Shown here in pieces: positions 16,517-27,531 of a stretch of 64,000 nt of DNA. Below the pieces are notes generated by a model that had not been told where the DNA came from, did not search any database, and worked only from the letters and a program-made list of their open reading frames with translations. How positions within the stretch are numbered: position 1 is the first letter of the stretch; every line of letters starts with the position of its first letter. Made by a program: the position numbers and the translations under genes. Source of the DNA: Streptomyces sp. VRA16 Mangrove soil (lineage in GTDB: Bacteria; Actinomycetota; Actinomycetes; Streptomycetales; Streptomycetaceae). Where the stretch lies: contig NZ_JAFVLN010000018.1 of NCBI RefSeq assembly GCF_017377775.1, forward strand, positions 62,001 to 126,000, read 5' to 3'.

Positions 16517-17320
16517 ATGACGACGACCTCACCCACCTGGGACCCGCAGCAGTACCTCCGGCACGCGGACCACCGCGGCCGTCCCTTCGCCGACCTGCTC
16601 GCCCGCGTCCCCGCCCTGCCCCGCACCCCGGCCCGCATCGCCGACCTGGGGTGCGGCCCCGGCAATACGACGCCCCTGCTCGCCGAGCGCTGGCCCGACG
16701 CGCACATCACCGGCTACGACAACTCGCACGAGATGCTGGAGAAGGCGCAGGCCGTCGCGCGCCCCGGCCTCGACTTCGCGTACGCCGACGCCACCGACTG
16801 GACGCCGGCCCCGGGCACGTACGACCTGATCGCGTCGAACGCGACCCTGCAGTGGGTGCCGGGACACGTCGGCTTCTTCCCCGCCTGGCTGGACGCGCTG
16901 GTGCCCGGCGGCACCTTCGCCTTCCAGGTCCCCGGGAACTTCGACGCGCCCAGCCACGCCCTGATGCGCGAACTCGCCGCGTCGGCGCGCTGGAAGGACC
17001 GGCTCGGCGGGGTGCTGCGCCACGCCGACGCGGTGCTCGACCCCACCGGCTACCTGGAGCACCTCGCCGGGCTCGGCTGCGAGGTGGACGCCTGGGAGAC
17101 CACGTACACCCATCTGCTGCAGGGCGAGGACCCGGTTCTGGACTGGGTGAAGGGGACGGGCCTGCGGCCGGTCCTCACCGCGCTCGCGGACGACACCGAG
17201 GCGCGCGACGCGTTCGTCGCCGAGTACCGGGACCTGCTGCGCGAGGCGTACCCGGCGACCACCCACGGCACCGTGCTGCCGTTCCGCCGGATCTTCGCGG
17301 TGGCGGTGAAGACCGCGTGA
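16517..17320 (+). CDS. tam: Trans-aconitate 2-methyltransferase
   Basis: 267 residues; SAM-dependent methylation of trans-aconitate, a spontaneous by-product of citrate metabolism that inhibits aconitase. Class I methyltransferase motif I ADLGCGPGNTTPLLAERW, then ITGYDNSHEMLEKA, and the Tam-typical NATLQWVPGH. GAGGAC lies just before the ATG. The stop overlaps the next start (GTGA). Confidence 0.93.
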   Translation: MTTTSPTWDPQQYLRHADHRGRPFADLLARVPALPRTPARIADLGCGPGNTTPLLAERWPDAHITGYDNSHEMLEKAQAVARPGLDFAYADATDWTPAPGTYDLIASNATLQWVPGHVGFFPAWLDALVPGGTFAFQVPGNFDAPSHALMRELAASARWKDRLGGVLRHADAVLDPTGYLEHLAGLGCEVDAWETTYTHLLQGEDPVLDWVKGTGLRPVLTALADDTEARDAFVAEYRDLLREAYPATTHGTVLPFRRIFAVAVKTA

Positions 17321-17754
17321 TCAGCGCCCTCGACCACGTACAGCTGGCCGCCCCCGAGGGCAGCGAGGACCTGCTGCGGTCCTTCTACGCCGATGTCCTC
17401 GGGATGACCGAGATCCCCAAGCCGCCGGTGCTCGCCGCGCGCGGCGGCTGCTGGTTCGCGACCGGGGACGGCGCCGTGCAGCTTCATCTGGGGATCGAGG
17501 CCGACTTCAGGGCCGCCCGCAAGGCGCACCCGGGGCTGCGCGTCACCGGTATCGAGGCGTACGCCCGGCGGCTCCAGGAGCGCGGCACCGACGTGGTGTG
17601 GGACGACGACCTCCCCGGTCACCGCCGCTTCTACGCCACCGACCCCGTCGGCAACCGGCTCGAATTCCTGGAGCCCACAGGCCCTAGTTCTTCCTGTGCC
17701 CTATCAGCCGCGGCTTCGGCTCCAGACCGTCCAGGCCGTGCCAGGCCAGATTGA
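17317..17754 (+). CDS. Glyoxalase/VOC-fold protein
   Basis: 145 residues. The conserved part (1-120) has the VOC pattern: LDHVQLAAPEGSEDLLRSFY, LGMTEIPKPP, GGCWFATGD, VQLHLGIE and PVGNRLEFLEP. His/Glu positions that could bind metal are H6, H49-like and E117. The last 25 residues run antisense to the end of the TetR gene and look non-conserved (Ser/Ala/Pro-rich), so the stop may have drifted. GTG start overlaps the tam stop. Function unknown. Confidence 0.8.
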   Translation: MISALDHVQLAAPEGSEDLLRSFYADVLGMTEIPKPPVLAARGGCWFATGDGAVQLHLGIEADFRAARKAHPGLRVTGIEAYARRLQERGTDVVWDDDLPGHRRFYATDPVGNRLEFLEPTGPSSSCALSAAASAPDRPGRARPD

Positions 17755-18358
17755 CCAGATGCGCGGCGACCTCGGCCTTCTTCGGCTTGCGGGCGTCCAG
17801 CCACCACTGACCCGTCAGCGCCACCATGCCGACCAGCGCCTGCGCGTACATCGGCGCCAGCTTCGGGTCGAAACCGCGGGCCTTGAACTCGCGGCCCAGG
17901 ATGTCCTCGACCTGTGTGGCGATGTCGGAGATCAGCGAGGCGAACGAGCCCGTGGACTGCGGGATGGGGGAGTCGCGGACAAGGATGCGGAAACCGTCCG
18001 TGTACTCCTCGATGTAGTCGAGGAGGGCGAAGGCCGCCTGTTCGCACAGCTCGCGGGGGTGGCCGGCCGTCAGCGAGCTGGTCACCATGTCGAGCAGCTG
18101 GCGCATCTCGCGGTCCACGACCACCGCGTACAGGCCCTCCTTGCCGCCGAAGTGCTCGTACACCACCGGCTTTGAGACCCCGGCCTTCGCCGCGATCTCC
18201 TCCACCGACGTGCCCTCGAACCCCTTCTCGGCGAACACCGTGCGGCCGATCTCCAGGAGCTGCTGGCGCCGCTCCGCCCCCGTCATCCGCGTCCGGCGCG
18301 CACGCCTCGGCTGCTTGTCGGGCCTGTCACTGCTCGGGGTGCTTGAGTCGGTCGCCAC
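17684..18358 (-). CDS. TetR-family regulator, probably of the desaturase
   Basis: 224 residues. After a basic, Ser-rich leader, the TetR HTH is clear (about 30-75: RRQQLLEIGRTVFAEKGFEG and AAKAGVSKPVVYEHFGGKEG). C-terminal helical ligand domain. GTG start; two adjacent GTG codons are possible. It lies 47 bp downstream of the desaturase gene on the same strand, so the enzyme and a likely lipid-responsive repressor form one transcript. Its 3' end overlaps the convergent VOC gene by 71 bp. Confidence 0.88.
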   Translation of the reverse strand: MATDSSTPSSDRPDKQPRRARRTRMTGAERRQQLLEIGRTVFAEKGFEGTSVEEIAAKAGVSKPVVYEHFGGKEGLYAVVVDREMRQLLDMVTSSLTAGHPRELCEQAAFALLDYIEEYTDGFRILVRDSPIPQSTGSFASLISDIATQVEDILGREFKARGFDPKLAPMYAQALVGMVALTGQWWLDARKPKKAEVAAHLVNLAWHGLDGLEPKPRLIGHRKN

Positions 18359-18405
18359 CACCCCATCATGCCGTGCCGAGGTCACGCGGCGTCGGCGGCA
18401 GTGCC

Positions 18406-19371
18406 TTAAGGGTTGCGTCGCGCGGCGATCCGGTCCGCGGAGGGCCAGCGCACGTCGTACGCCCACCCCGCCTGCTCGAACCAGCGGATCAGCCGCGCCG
18501 AGGAGTCGACCTGCCCGCGCATCACACCGTGCCGCGCCGAGGTCGGGTCGGCATGGTGCAGGTTGTGCCAGGACTCGCCGCAGGACAGCACGGCCAGCCA
18601 CCACACGTTGCCCGAGCGGTCGCGGGACTTGAAGGGGCGCTTGCCGACGGCGTGGCAGATCGAGTTGATCGACCACGTCACGTGGTGCAGCAGCGCGACC
18701 CGCACGAGCGAGCCCCAGAAGAACGCGGTGAACGCGCCCCACCACGACATCGTCACCAGTCCGCCGATCAGGGCAGGCAGCAGCAGCGAGACCAGCGTCC
18801 AGAAGATGAACTGGCGCGAGATCGCCCGGATCGCCGGGTCCTTGATCAGGTCGGGGGCGTACTTCTCCTGCGGCGTCTGCTCCTCGTCGAACATCCAGCC
18901 GATGTGCGCCCACCACAGGCCCTTCACCAGCGCCGGCACCGTCTCGCCGAACCGCCACGGCGAGTGCGGGTCGCCCTCCGCGTCGGAGAACTTGTGGTGC
19001 TTGCGGTGGTCCGCCACCCAGCGCACCAGCGGCCCCTCGACCGCCAGCGAACCCATGATCGCCAGCGCGATCCGGAGCGGGCGCTTCGCCTTGAAGGAGC
19101 CGTGCGTGAAGTAACGGTGGAAACCGATCGTGATGCCGTGACAGCCGACGTAGTAGAAGAGCACCAGCAGGCCGAGGTCCAGCCAGCTCACGCCCCAGCC
19201 CCAGGCCAGCGGCACCGCCGCCACCAGGGCCAGGAACGGCACCGTGATGAACAGGAGCAGCGTGATCTGCTCCAGCGAGCGCTTCTGCTCGCCGCCCAGC
19301 GTCGCCGACGGCACCGCCGAGGGGGGTGCCTGCTGCGGGACGTCTTCGATCACATCGGAACTTGTCGCCAT
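18406..19371 (-). CDS. Fatty acid desaturase (stearoyl-CoA/acyl delta-9 type)
   Basis: 321 residues, integral membrane. The three His boxes are intact: HRYFTH, HRKHH and HNLHH, which hold the di-iron centre that introduces a double bond into acyl chains. Hydrophobic helices flank them (LLLFITVPFLALVAAVPLAW, LLVLFYYVGCHGITIG and two more). Start ATG 19371 is preceded by AGGGGACG; the longer upstream frame lacks conservation. Upstream lies a promoter overlapped by an inverted repeat, a likely site for the TetR protein encoded downstream. Confidence 0.93.
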   Translation of the reverse strand: MATSSDVIEDVPQQAPPSAVPSATLGGEQKRSLEQITLLLFITVPFLALVAAVPLAWGWGVSWLDLGLLVLFYYVGCHGITIGFHRYFTHGSFKAKRPLRIALAIMGSLAVEGPLVRWVADHRKHHKFSDAEGDPHSPWRFGETVPALVKGLWWAHIGWMFDEEQTPQEKYAPDLIKDPAIRAISRQFIFWTLVSLLLPALIGGLVTMSWWGAFTAFFWGSLVRVALLHHVTWSINSICHAVGKRPFKSRDRSGNVWWLAVLSCGESWHNLHHADPTSARHGVMRGQVDSSARLIRWFEQAGWAYDVRWPSADRIAARRNP

Positions 19372-19498
19372 GGGCGTCCCCTGTAAGTCGAGGTCGAGAA
19401 GGTAAGTCGAGGGTTGAGAAGGTCCGGGACGGGTCAGGAGATGGGTCAGGAGATCCACGGACGTCCACGGAGCTCCCGCATGTGCCTACGGGTCCGTA

Positions 19499-19541
19499 AC
19501 CTACGGCGTCGTAAGTATGGCAGCGCGTAGCCGGGCGGCAA
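19499..19541 (-). promoter_or_regulatory. Desaturase promoter with overlapping operator
   Basis: Minus-strand TTGCCG (19536-19541), 16-bp spacer and CATACT (19514-19519) form a promoter. The inverted repeat ACCTACG / CGTAAGT (19499-19516, 4-bp spacer, one mismatch) overlaps the -10 and start point, as expected for TetR-type repression. Confidence 0.5.
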
Positions 19542-19690
19542 GAGGCCCCGGCCCGCGCCCCGGGCACGGGCACATATCCTTGGGAACGGTCGGACAGCGC
19601 GGTCCGCTCTGAATCTCCACTCCGGACTAGTACCCGGCTTCGGGGATCCTTCCCTCCAGACGAGCTTCACCACTGCAAGGAGCCGCACCT

Positions 19691-22426
<2,736 letters not shown>

Positions 22427-22438
22427 CGCCGGACGGCT

Positions 22439-22906
22439 TCACAGGACGGCGGCCGTGAACCAGGCCGCCGTCAGCAGCACGAAACCGGCGCCTCCCGTGA
22501 CCCACGCGAGGCGCCGGTCGCGCATGCCGCCCGCCAGGACGACGCACGCGAGCAGCAGCGCGCCGCCCAGCGGGATCCACGCCTTGAAGAACCCGGCGGC
22601 CCCGGTCCGCACGGCCTGCGCCGAGTCCGGCTTCAGGACCACGGACAGCCGGGCCCCCTTCTTCTCACCGACCGAGCGGCTGATCGTCACCCGCGGACGG
22701 CGCACGGGCCCCTCGGCCGCGGGCACAAAAGACCCGGCGCACGTGGATCCTGTGCACCGGGTGATCGTCAGCTGTCCGTGCTCGCGGCCCTTGGGGAACA
22801 CCACGTGCTGGGCCGTCCCCCAGGACGCCCAGCACCCCGCCACCGACAGCAGCAGGACGAGAGCCGCCGACGCGACCCGACGGGGAACCGAGACCGCAGA
22901 AGCCAT
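22439..22906 (-). CDS. Uncharacterised two-helix membrane protein
   Basis: 155 residues. An N-terminal helix (about 10-28: VASAALVLLLSVAGCWASW), then an extracytoplasmic part of about 65 residues with three Cys (including TRCTGSTCAGSF), then two more hydrophobic helices at the C-terminus (WIPLGGALLLACVVLAGG and WVTGGAGFVLLTAAWF). A short inverted repeat CATGGCC/GGCCATG (22904-22926) covers the start codon. It lies downstream of pth on the same strand. I do not recognise the family. Confidence 0.7.
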   Translation of the reverse strand: MASAVSVPRRVASAALVLLLSVAGCWASWGTAQHVVFPKGREHGQLTITRCTGSTCAGSFVPAAEGPVRRPRVTISRSVGEKKGARLSVVLKPDSAQAVRTGAAGFFKAWIPLGGALLLACVVLAGGMRDRRLAWVTGGAGFVLLTAAWFTAAVL

Positions 22907-22947
22907 GGCCGGGATCTTTGGCCATGACCCCACACATCGTCAACAGC

Positions 22948-23541
22948 TCAGGAGTTGTACGACGACTGCGCGCGCTCCAGACCCTCGGTCACCAGCGCCT
23001 CGACCGCGTCCGCCGCCCGGTCCACGAAGTAGTCGAGCTCCTTGCGCTCGCCCGACGAGAAGTCCTTCAGGACGAAGTCCGCCACCTGCATCCGGCCCGG
23101 CGGACGCCCGATGCCGAACCGCACCCGGTGGTAGTCGGGCCCCATCGCCTTGGTGATCGACTTCAGACCGTTGTGCCCGTTGTCGCCGCCGCCCAGCTTC
23201 AGCCGCAGCACCCCGTAGTCGATGTCCAGCTCGTCGTGGACGGCCACGATGTGCGCCGTCGGCACCTTGTAGAAGTCCCGCAGCGCCGTCACCGGACCGC
23301 CCGAGACGTTCATGTACGACATCGGCTTCGCCAGGATCACCCGGCGGTTCGCGGGTCCCGGCGGGCCGATCCGCCCCTCCACGACCTGCGCCTGGCCCTT
23401 CGTCGCCCGCTTGAACTTCGCCCCCATCCGCTGGGCGAGCAGGTCCGCGACCATGAACCCGACGTTGTGCCGGTTCATCGCGTACTCGGGACCGGGGTTG
23501 CCGAGCCCGGCGATCAGCCAGGGAGCGTTCTCGTCGGACAT
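22948..23541 (-). CDS. pth: Peptidyl-tRNA hydrolase
   Basis: 197 residues; releases peptides from peptidyl-tRNA to recycle tRNA. Signature LIAGLGNPGPEYAMNRHNVG with the catalytic His, HDELDIDYG with the catalytic Asp, and GHNGLKSI. ATG 23541 is preceded by AAAAGGTGAG; an in-frame GTG nine bases upstream lies inside that RBS. In the glmU-prs-rplY-pth order typical of actinobacteria. Confidence 0.96.
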   Translation of the reverse strand: MSDENAPWLIAGLGNPGPEYAMNRHNVGFMVADLLAQRMGAKFKRATKGQAQVVEGRIGPPGPANRRVILAKPMSYMNVSGGPVTALRDFYKVPTAHIVAVHDELDIDYGVLRLKLGGGDNGHNGLKSITKAMGPDYHRVRFGIGRPPGRMQVADFVLKDFSSGERKELDYFVDRAADAVEALVTEGLERAQSSYNS

Positions 23542-23585
23542 GCGTCTCACCTTTTACGTATGTACGGACACGTCGGTACAGCGGA

Positions 23586-23616
23586 ACGGGGTGGCGGGCA
23601 GCGCCCACCACCCCGT
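23586..23616 (-). terminator. Hairpin between rplY and pth
   Basis: ACGGGGTGG/CCACCCCGT with an inner GGGC/GCCC and loop AGC. No T-run. It may terminate or attenuate transcription after rplY or stabilise its 3' end. Confidence 0.45.
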
Positions 23617-23645
23617 CCACGGAGGTTCGTTCAGAACCGGAAGGC

Positions 23646-24236
23646 TCAGGCCTCCGCGGCGGCCTCGTCGCCCTCGCCCTCGGCGGGGGCTTCCTCGGCC
23701 TGCGCGGCCAGGACCTGCAGCACGACGGCGTCGCCGTCGACGGCCAGCGTGGTGCCGGCGGGCAGCGTGATGTCCTTGGCGAGAACCGACGCACCGGCGT
23801 CCAGGCCCGCGACGGAGACGGTGACCGACTCCGGGATGTGGGTGGCCTCGGCCTCGACCGGCAGGGTGTTCAGGACGTGCTCAAGCAGGTTGCCACCGGC
23901 GGCGAGCTCACCCTCGGTGTGGATCGGGAGCTCGACGGTGACCTTCTCGCCGCGCTTCACGAGGAGCAGGTCGACGTGGACCAGGAAGCCCTTGATCGCG
24001 TCGCGCTGCACGGCCTTCGGGATCGCCAGCTCGTTCTTGCCGTCGATGTCCAGGGACAGCAGCACGTTCGGGGTGCGCAGGGCGAGCAGCAGCTCGTGGC
24101 CCGGCAGCGTGATGTGGACCGGCTCCGAGCCGTGACCGTAGACGACGGCCGGAACCTTGTCCGCACGACGGATGGTGCGGGCGGCGCCCTTGCCGAAGCT
24201 GGTACGGACCTCAGCGGCGAGCTTGACCTCGGACAT
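23646..24236 (-). CDS. rplY: 50S ribosomal protein L25 (CTC form)
   Basis: 196 residues: the N-terminal 5S-rRNA-binding L25 domain (AEVRTSFGKGAARTIRRADKV and VPAVVYGHG) plus the C-terminal TL5/CTC beta domain, and an acidic Glu/Ala tail (EEAPAEGEGDEAAAEA). The long form is usual outside enterobacteria. Upstream lies a 190-bp leader with a long hairpin. Confidence 0.95.
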   Translation of the reverse strand: MSEVKLAAEVRTSFGKGAARTIRRADKVPAVVYGHGSEPVHITLPGHELLLALRTPNVLLSLDIDGKNELAIPKAVQRDAIKGFLVHVDLLLVKRGEKVTVELPIHTEGELAAGGNLLEHVLNTLPVEAEATHIPESVTVSVAGLDAGASVLAKDITLPAGTTLAVDGDAVVLQVLAAQAEEAPAEGEGDEAAAEA

Positions 24237-24336
24237 GTGCTCTCAACTCCTCGTAGAACTCTCAGGGGGAATGGTCACCCGGCCACGAACGGCCTGCTAC
24301 GAAGAGCGCGTCGATAACGGACCGCCGCACATGAAA

Positions 24337-24392
24337 GTGCGGCCTCCCTCGCCGAGCAACTTGAACAGATTACCCGGCGGGGGAGGCCGCAC
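24337..24392 (-). terminator. Long hairpin between prs and rplY
   Basis: GTGCGGCCTCCCTCGCC faces GGCGGGGGAGGCCGCAC (17 bp, one mismatch, 22-nt loop). On the minus strand it is followed by ACTTTCATG. Either a terminator of prs or a leader structure of rplY. Confidence 0.55.
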
Positions 24393-24428
24393 CCAAATGG
24401 ATCTTCTAGCGCATGATCCTTACGAGGA

Positions 24429-25406
24429 TCAGGCCTCGCCCTCGAAGAGGCTGGTGACCGAGCCGTCCTCGAAGACCTCGCGCACCGCGGAGGCGATAGT
24501 CGGGGCGATCGACAGGACCGTGATCTTGTCGAGCTCCAGCTCGTTCGGCGTCGGCAGCGTGTTCGTGAAGACGAACTCGCTCACCTTCGAGTTCTTCAGA
24601 CGGTCCGCGGCGGGACCCGAGAGCACACCGTGCGTCGCCGTCACGATGACGTCCTCGGCGCCGTGCGCGAACAGGGCGTCCGCGGCGGCGCAGATCGTGC
24701 CACCGGTGTCGATCATGTCGTCGACCAGGACACAGACACGGCCCTTCACGTCACCGACGACCTCGTGCACGGTGACCTGGTTGGCGACGTCCTTGTCACG
24801 GCGCTTGTGGACGATCGCCAGCGGCGCGCCGAGACGGTCGCACCAGCGGTCGGCGACGCGCACACGGCCGGCGTCGGGGGAGACGACGGTCAGCTTGTCG
24901 CGGTCCACCTTCGCGCCCACGTAGTCCGCCAGGATCGGCAGCGCGAACAGGTGGTCCACCGGGCCGTCGAAGAACCCCTGGATCTGGTCCGTGTGCAGGT
25001 CGATCGCGAGGATCCGGTCCGCACCGGCCGTCTTCAGCAGGTCCGCGATCAGACGCGCCGAGATCGGTTCACGTCCACGGTGCTTCTTGTCCTGCCGCGC
25101 GTAACCGTAGAACGGCACGATGACCGTGATGGAGCGGGCCGACGCGCGCTTCAGCGCGTCGATCATGATCAGCTGCTCCATGATCCACTTGTTGATCGGA
25201 GCCGTGTGGCTCTGGATCAGGAAGCAGTCGGCGCCGCGGGCGGACTCCTGGTAGCGGACGTAGATCTCGCCGTTGGCGAAATCAAAAGCCTTGGTCGGGA
25301 CGATCCCGACACCGAGCTGGTGCGCGACCTCCTCGGCAAGCTCGGGGTGGGCGCGGCCGGAGAAGAGCATCAGCTTCTTCTCGCCCTGCGTCTTGATCCC
25401 GGTCAC
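24429..25406 (-). CDS. prs: Ribose-phosphate pyrophosphokinase
   Basis: 325 residues; makes PRPP from ribose-5-phosphate and ATP. Motifs: FANGEIYVRYQESARG, the DLHTDQIQGFF region, HKRRDKD, and the PRPP-binding loop VLVDDMIDTGGTI. Class I bacterial length. It lies directly downstream of glmU (127-bp gap), the usual actinobacterial order. Confidence 0.96.
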   Translation of the reverse strand: MTGIKTQGEKKLMLFSGRAHPELAEEVAHQLGVGIVPTKAFDFANGEIYVRYQESARGADCFLIQSHTAPINKWIMEQLIMIDALKRASARSITVIVPFYGYARQDKKHRGREPISARLIADLLKTAGADRILAIDLHTDQIQGFFDGPVDHLFALPILADYVGAKVDRDKLTVVSPDAGRVRVADRWCDRLGAPLAIVHKRRDKDVANQVTVHEVVGDVKGRVCVLVDDMIDTGGTICAAADALFAHGAEDVIVTATHGVLSGPAADRLKNSKVSEFVFTNTLPTPNELELDKITVLSIAPTIASAVREVFEDGSVTSLFEGEA

Positions 25407-25533
25407 AGCACTAGTCTCCTCAGACCTCAGACGAGTACGTCCGCCGCAGCTGCCCGCGCGTCCCTATAGCAGCGAGCCAGGCGAATCGTGTGCACCTATC
25501 ACGGTACGCCGTGTCGGACGCACCTGTTTCCGG

Positions 25534-27009
25534 TCAGCCCTCGCCGACCGCGTCCTTCGCGTCCCGGGAGGACGCCTCGGCCGCCTTCGCGGCCGCGCTC
25601 CCCGGACGCTTGCGGGCCACCCAACCCTCGATATTCCGTTGCTGGCCCCGGGCCACGGCCAGCGAACCGGCCGGAACGTCCTTCGTGATCACGGAGCCCG
25701 CGGCGGTGTAAGCACCGTCCCCGATGGTGACAGGCGCCACAAACATGTTGTCCGAACCGGTCTTGCAGTGCGACCCGACGACGGAGTGGTGCTTGGCCTC
25801 CCCGTCGTAGTTCACGAAGACGCTCGCGGCACCGATGTTGGTGAAGTCACCAATCGTCGCGTCCCCCACGTACGACAGGTGCGGAACCTTGGTTCCCTCA
25901 CCGATCGTCGCGTTCTTGGTCTCGACGTACGTACCGATCTTGGCCTTGAGGCCGAGGCGGGTGCCGGGACGCAGATACGCGAACGGGCCCACGGTGGCCT
26001 GCGGGCCGACCTCGGCGTCGTCGGCGACCGTGTTGTCGACCCGGGCGCCCGCGCCGACCCTCGTGTCGGTGAGCCGGCAGTTCGGGCCCACGACGGCGCC
26101 CTCGGCGATGTGCGTGGTGCCGTGCAGCTGAGTGGAGGGGAGGACGGTCGAGTCCCGCTCGAACGTCACGGTGACGTCGACGAAGGTGGACGCCGGGTCG
26201 ACGATCGTCACACCGTCCAGCATGGCCTGCTCAAGGAGCCGGTCGTTCAGGATCCGGCGGGCCTCGGAGAGCTGTACGCGGTTGTTGATCCCGGCGATCT
26301 CGCGGTGGTCGCGGGCGATGGAGGCGCCCACCCGGTGACCGGCCTCGCGCAGGATGCCGAGGACGTCGGTCAGGTACTCCTCGCCCTGGCTGTTGTCCGT
26401 GCGCACCTTCTTCAGGGCGTCCGCGAGCAGCCGCCCGTCGAACGCGAACACGCCCGAGTTGATCTCACCGATCGCGCGCTGCTCGTCGGTGGCGTCCTTG
26501 TGCTCGACGATCGCGGTGACGGCGCCGGTCGCGGCGTCGCGCACGATGCGGCCGTAGCCGGTCGCGTCGGGGACCTCGGCGGTCAGCACGGTGACAGCGT
26601 TGCCGTCGGAGGCGTGCGTCGCGGCGAGGTCGGTGAGGGTGGCGCCGGTGAGCAGCGGGGTGTCGCCGCAGACCACGATCACGGTGCCGTCCAGGGCGCC
26701 GGCCGGGACCGTGCCCTCCAGGCCCTCCAGGCCCATGCGGACGGCGTGCCCCGTGCCGTTCTGCTCGTGCTGCACGGCGGTACGGGCTTCGGTGTCGATG
26801 GCGCTCAGGTGCGCGGTGACCTTCTCGCGCTCGTGGCCCACGACCACGACGAGCTGCTCGGGGTTCAACTCCCGTGCGGCGGCCAGCACATGGCCGACCA
26901 GCGACCGGCCACAGAGTTCGTGCAGGACTTTGGGGGTCGCCGACTTCATGCGGGTGCCCTCACCCGCGGCGAGTACGACGACGGCGGCCGGGTTCGTGGC
27001 GCTGCTCAC
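25534..27009 (-). CDS. glmU: Bifunctional GlmU (GlcNAc-1-P uridyltransferase / GlcN-1-P acetyltransferase)
   Basis: 491 residues; last two steps to UDP-GlcNAc for cell wall synthesis. The N-terminal pyrophosphorylase domain shows LAAGEGTRMKSATPKVLHEL; the C-terminal left-handed beta-helix has hexapeptide repeats (GARVDNTVADDAEVGPQATV region) and VNYDGEAKHHSVVG with the acetyltransferase residues. GTG 27009 fits the family start and has GAAGGG upstream; the open frame continues upstream toward the tRNA but is not conserved. Confidence 0.96.
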   Translation of the reverse strand: MSSATNPAAVVVLAAGEGTRMKSATPKVLHELCGRSLVGHVLAAARELNPEQLVVVVGHEREKVTAHLSAIDTEARTAVQHEQNGTGHAVRMGLEGLEGTVPAGALDGTVIVVCGDTPLLTGATLTDLAATHASDGNAVTVLTAEVPDATGYGRIVRDAATGAVTAIVEHKDATDEQRAIGEINSGVFAFDGRLLADALKKVRTDNSQGEEYLTDVLGILREAGHRVGASIARDHREIAGINNRVQLSEARRILNDRLLEQAMLDGVTIVDPASTFVDVTVTFERDSTVLPSTQLHGTTHIAEGAVVGPNCRLTDTRVGAGARVDNTVADDAEVGPQATVGPFAYLRPGTRLGLKAKIGTYVETKNATIGEGTKVPHLSYVGDATIGDFTNIGAASVFVNYDGEAKHHSVVGSHCKTGSDNMFVAPVTIGDGAYTAAGSVITKDVPAGSLAVARGQQRNIEGWVARKRPGSAAAKAAEASSRDAKDAVGEG

Positions 27010-27080
27010 GGGGGTGCCCTTCGGCTCTGGATGCGATGTGGGGTGGACATTCGCAGGATACCGGGGGGTACTGGGCTGGA

Positions 27081-27116
27081 AATAAGAGCGGGGCCTGACT
27101 CTTGAGTCAGGCCCCG
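27081..27116 (-). terminator. Terminator of the tRNA-Gln gene
   Basis: CGGGGCCTGACTC faces GAGTCAGGCCCCG (13-bp perfect stem, loop TT); on the minus strand it is followed by CTCTTATT. It lies just downstream of the tRNA and upstream of glmU. Confidence 0.75.
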
Positions 27117-27128
27117 GCATCGTCTGGG

Positions 27129-27200
27129 CTCCCCCGCCAGGACTCGAACCCGGACAGATGGCACCAAAAGCCACAGTGCTGCCAATTACACCACAGGGGA
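27129..27200 (-). tRNA. tRNA-Gln (anticodon TTG)
   Basis: Reading the minus strand, acceptor arm TCCCCTG pairs with CGGGGGA (one G-T). The anticodon stem GTGGC/GCCAT encloses loop TTTTGGT with anticodon TTG (plus-strand 27165-27167), and the T-arm has GGTTCGAGTCC. The 3' sequence after the discriminator G is CCC, so the terminal CCA is not encoded. Confidence 0.95.
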
Positions 27201-27209
27201 ATATTGCGG

Positions 27210-27239
27210 ACTAAACCGGACATTGCGTCAGGCTGTCGA
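27210..27239 (-). promoter_or_regulatory. Possible tRNA-Gln promoter
   Basis: Minus-strand TCGACA (27234-27239), an 18-bp spacer and TTTAGT (27210-27215) lie about 10 bp upstream of the tRNA 5' end. Weak match. Confidence 0.3.
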
Positions 27240-27531
27240 CCCGGCACTCCACACTATGCCGCACCAAGAGCCTCCGATGCGACGGTATAGGGGGTGCCTC
27301 GTCGTGATCGGGGAGGGGCAAGTGTGCTGGTCCGATGGCGGGCGTCCGGCCTGTGGCGTGCGTCATAGCCGCGGGCTGCGACGGAAGGCCGCATTCCGGG
27401 TGGAAGCCCTTGGGGCCCGGCAGTTCGCGCGATACCCAGCTGTATCGGCCGCGTTCGCCTACGGGGTGTGGTGTAGGCCAGTAGGTAAAAGTCTCCTGAA
27501 ATGGGGCCGCGTGCGCCCGTAGGCTGGGTGC
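27240..27531. other. Intergenic region, tRNA-Gln to histidine kinase gene
   Basis: About 290 bp with somewhat lower G+C than its neighbours and no credible ORF on either strand. TAGGCT at 27520-27525 could be a -10 for the kinase gene, giving an almost leaderless transcript. Nothing else recognised. Confidence 0.5.

Noticed and set aside
24237..24428. Riboswitch in the rplY leader
   Set aside because: Only a long hairpin is visible; no known riboswitch core pattern was recognised.
27129..27200. tRNA-Gln as an integration site for the locus at 29229
   Set aside because: No partial tRNA copy was found in the window, and a core-type kinase gene lies between.
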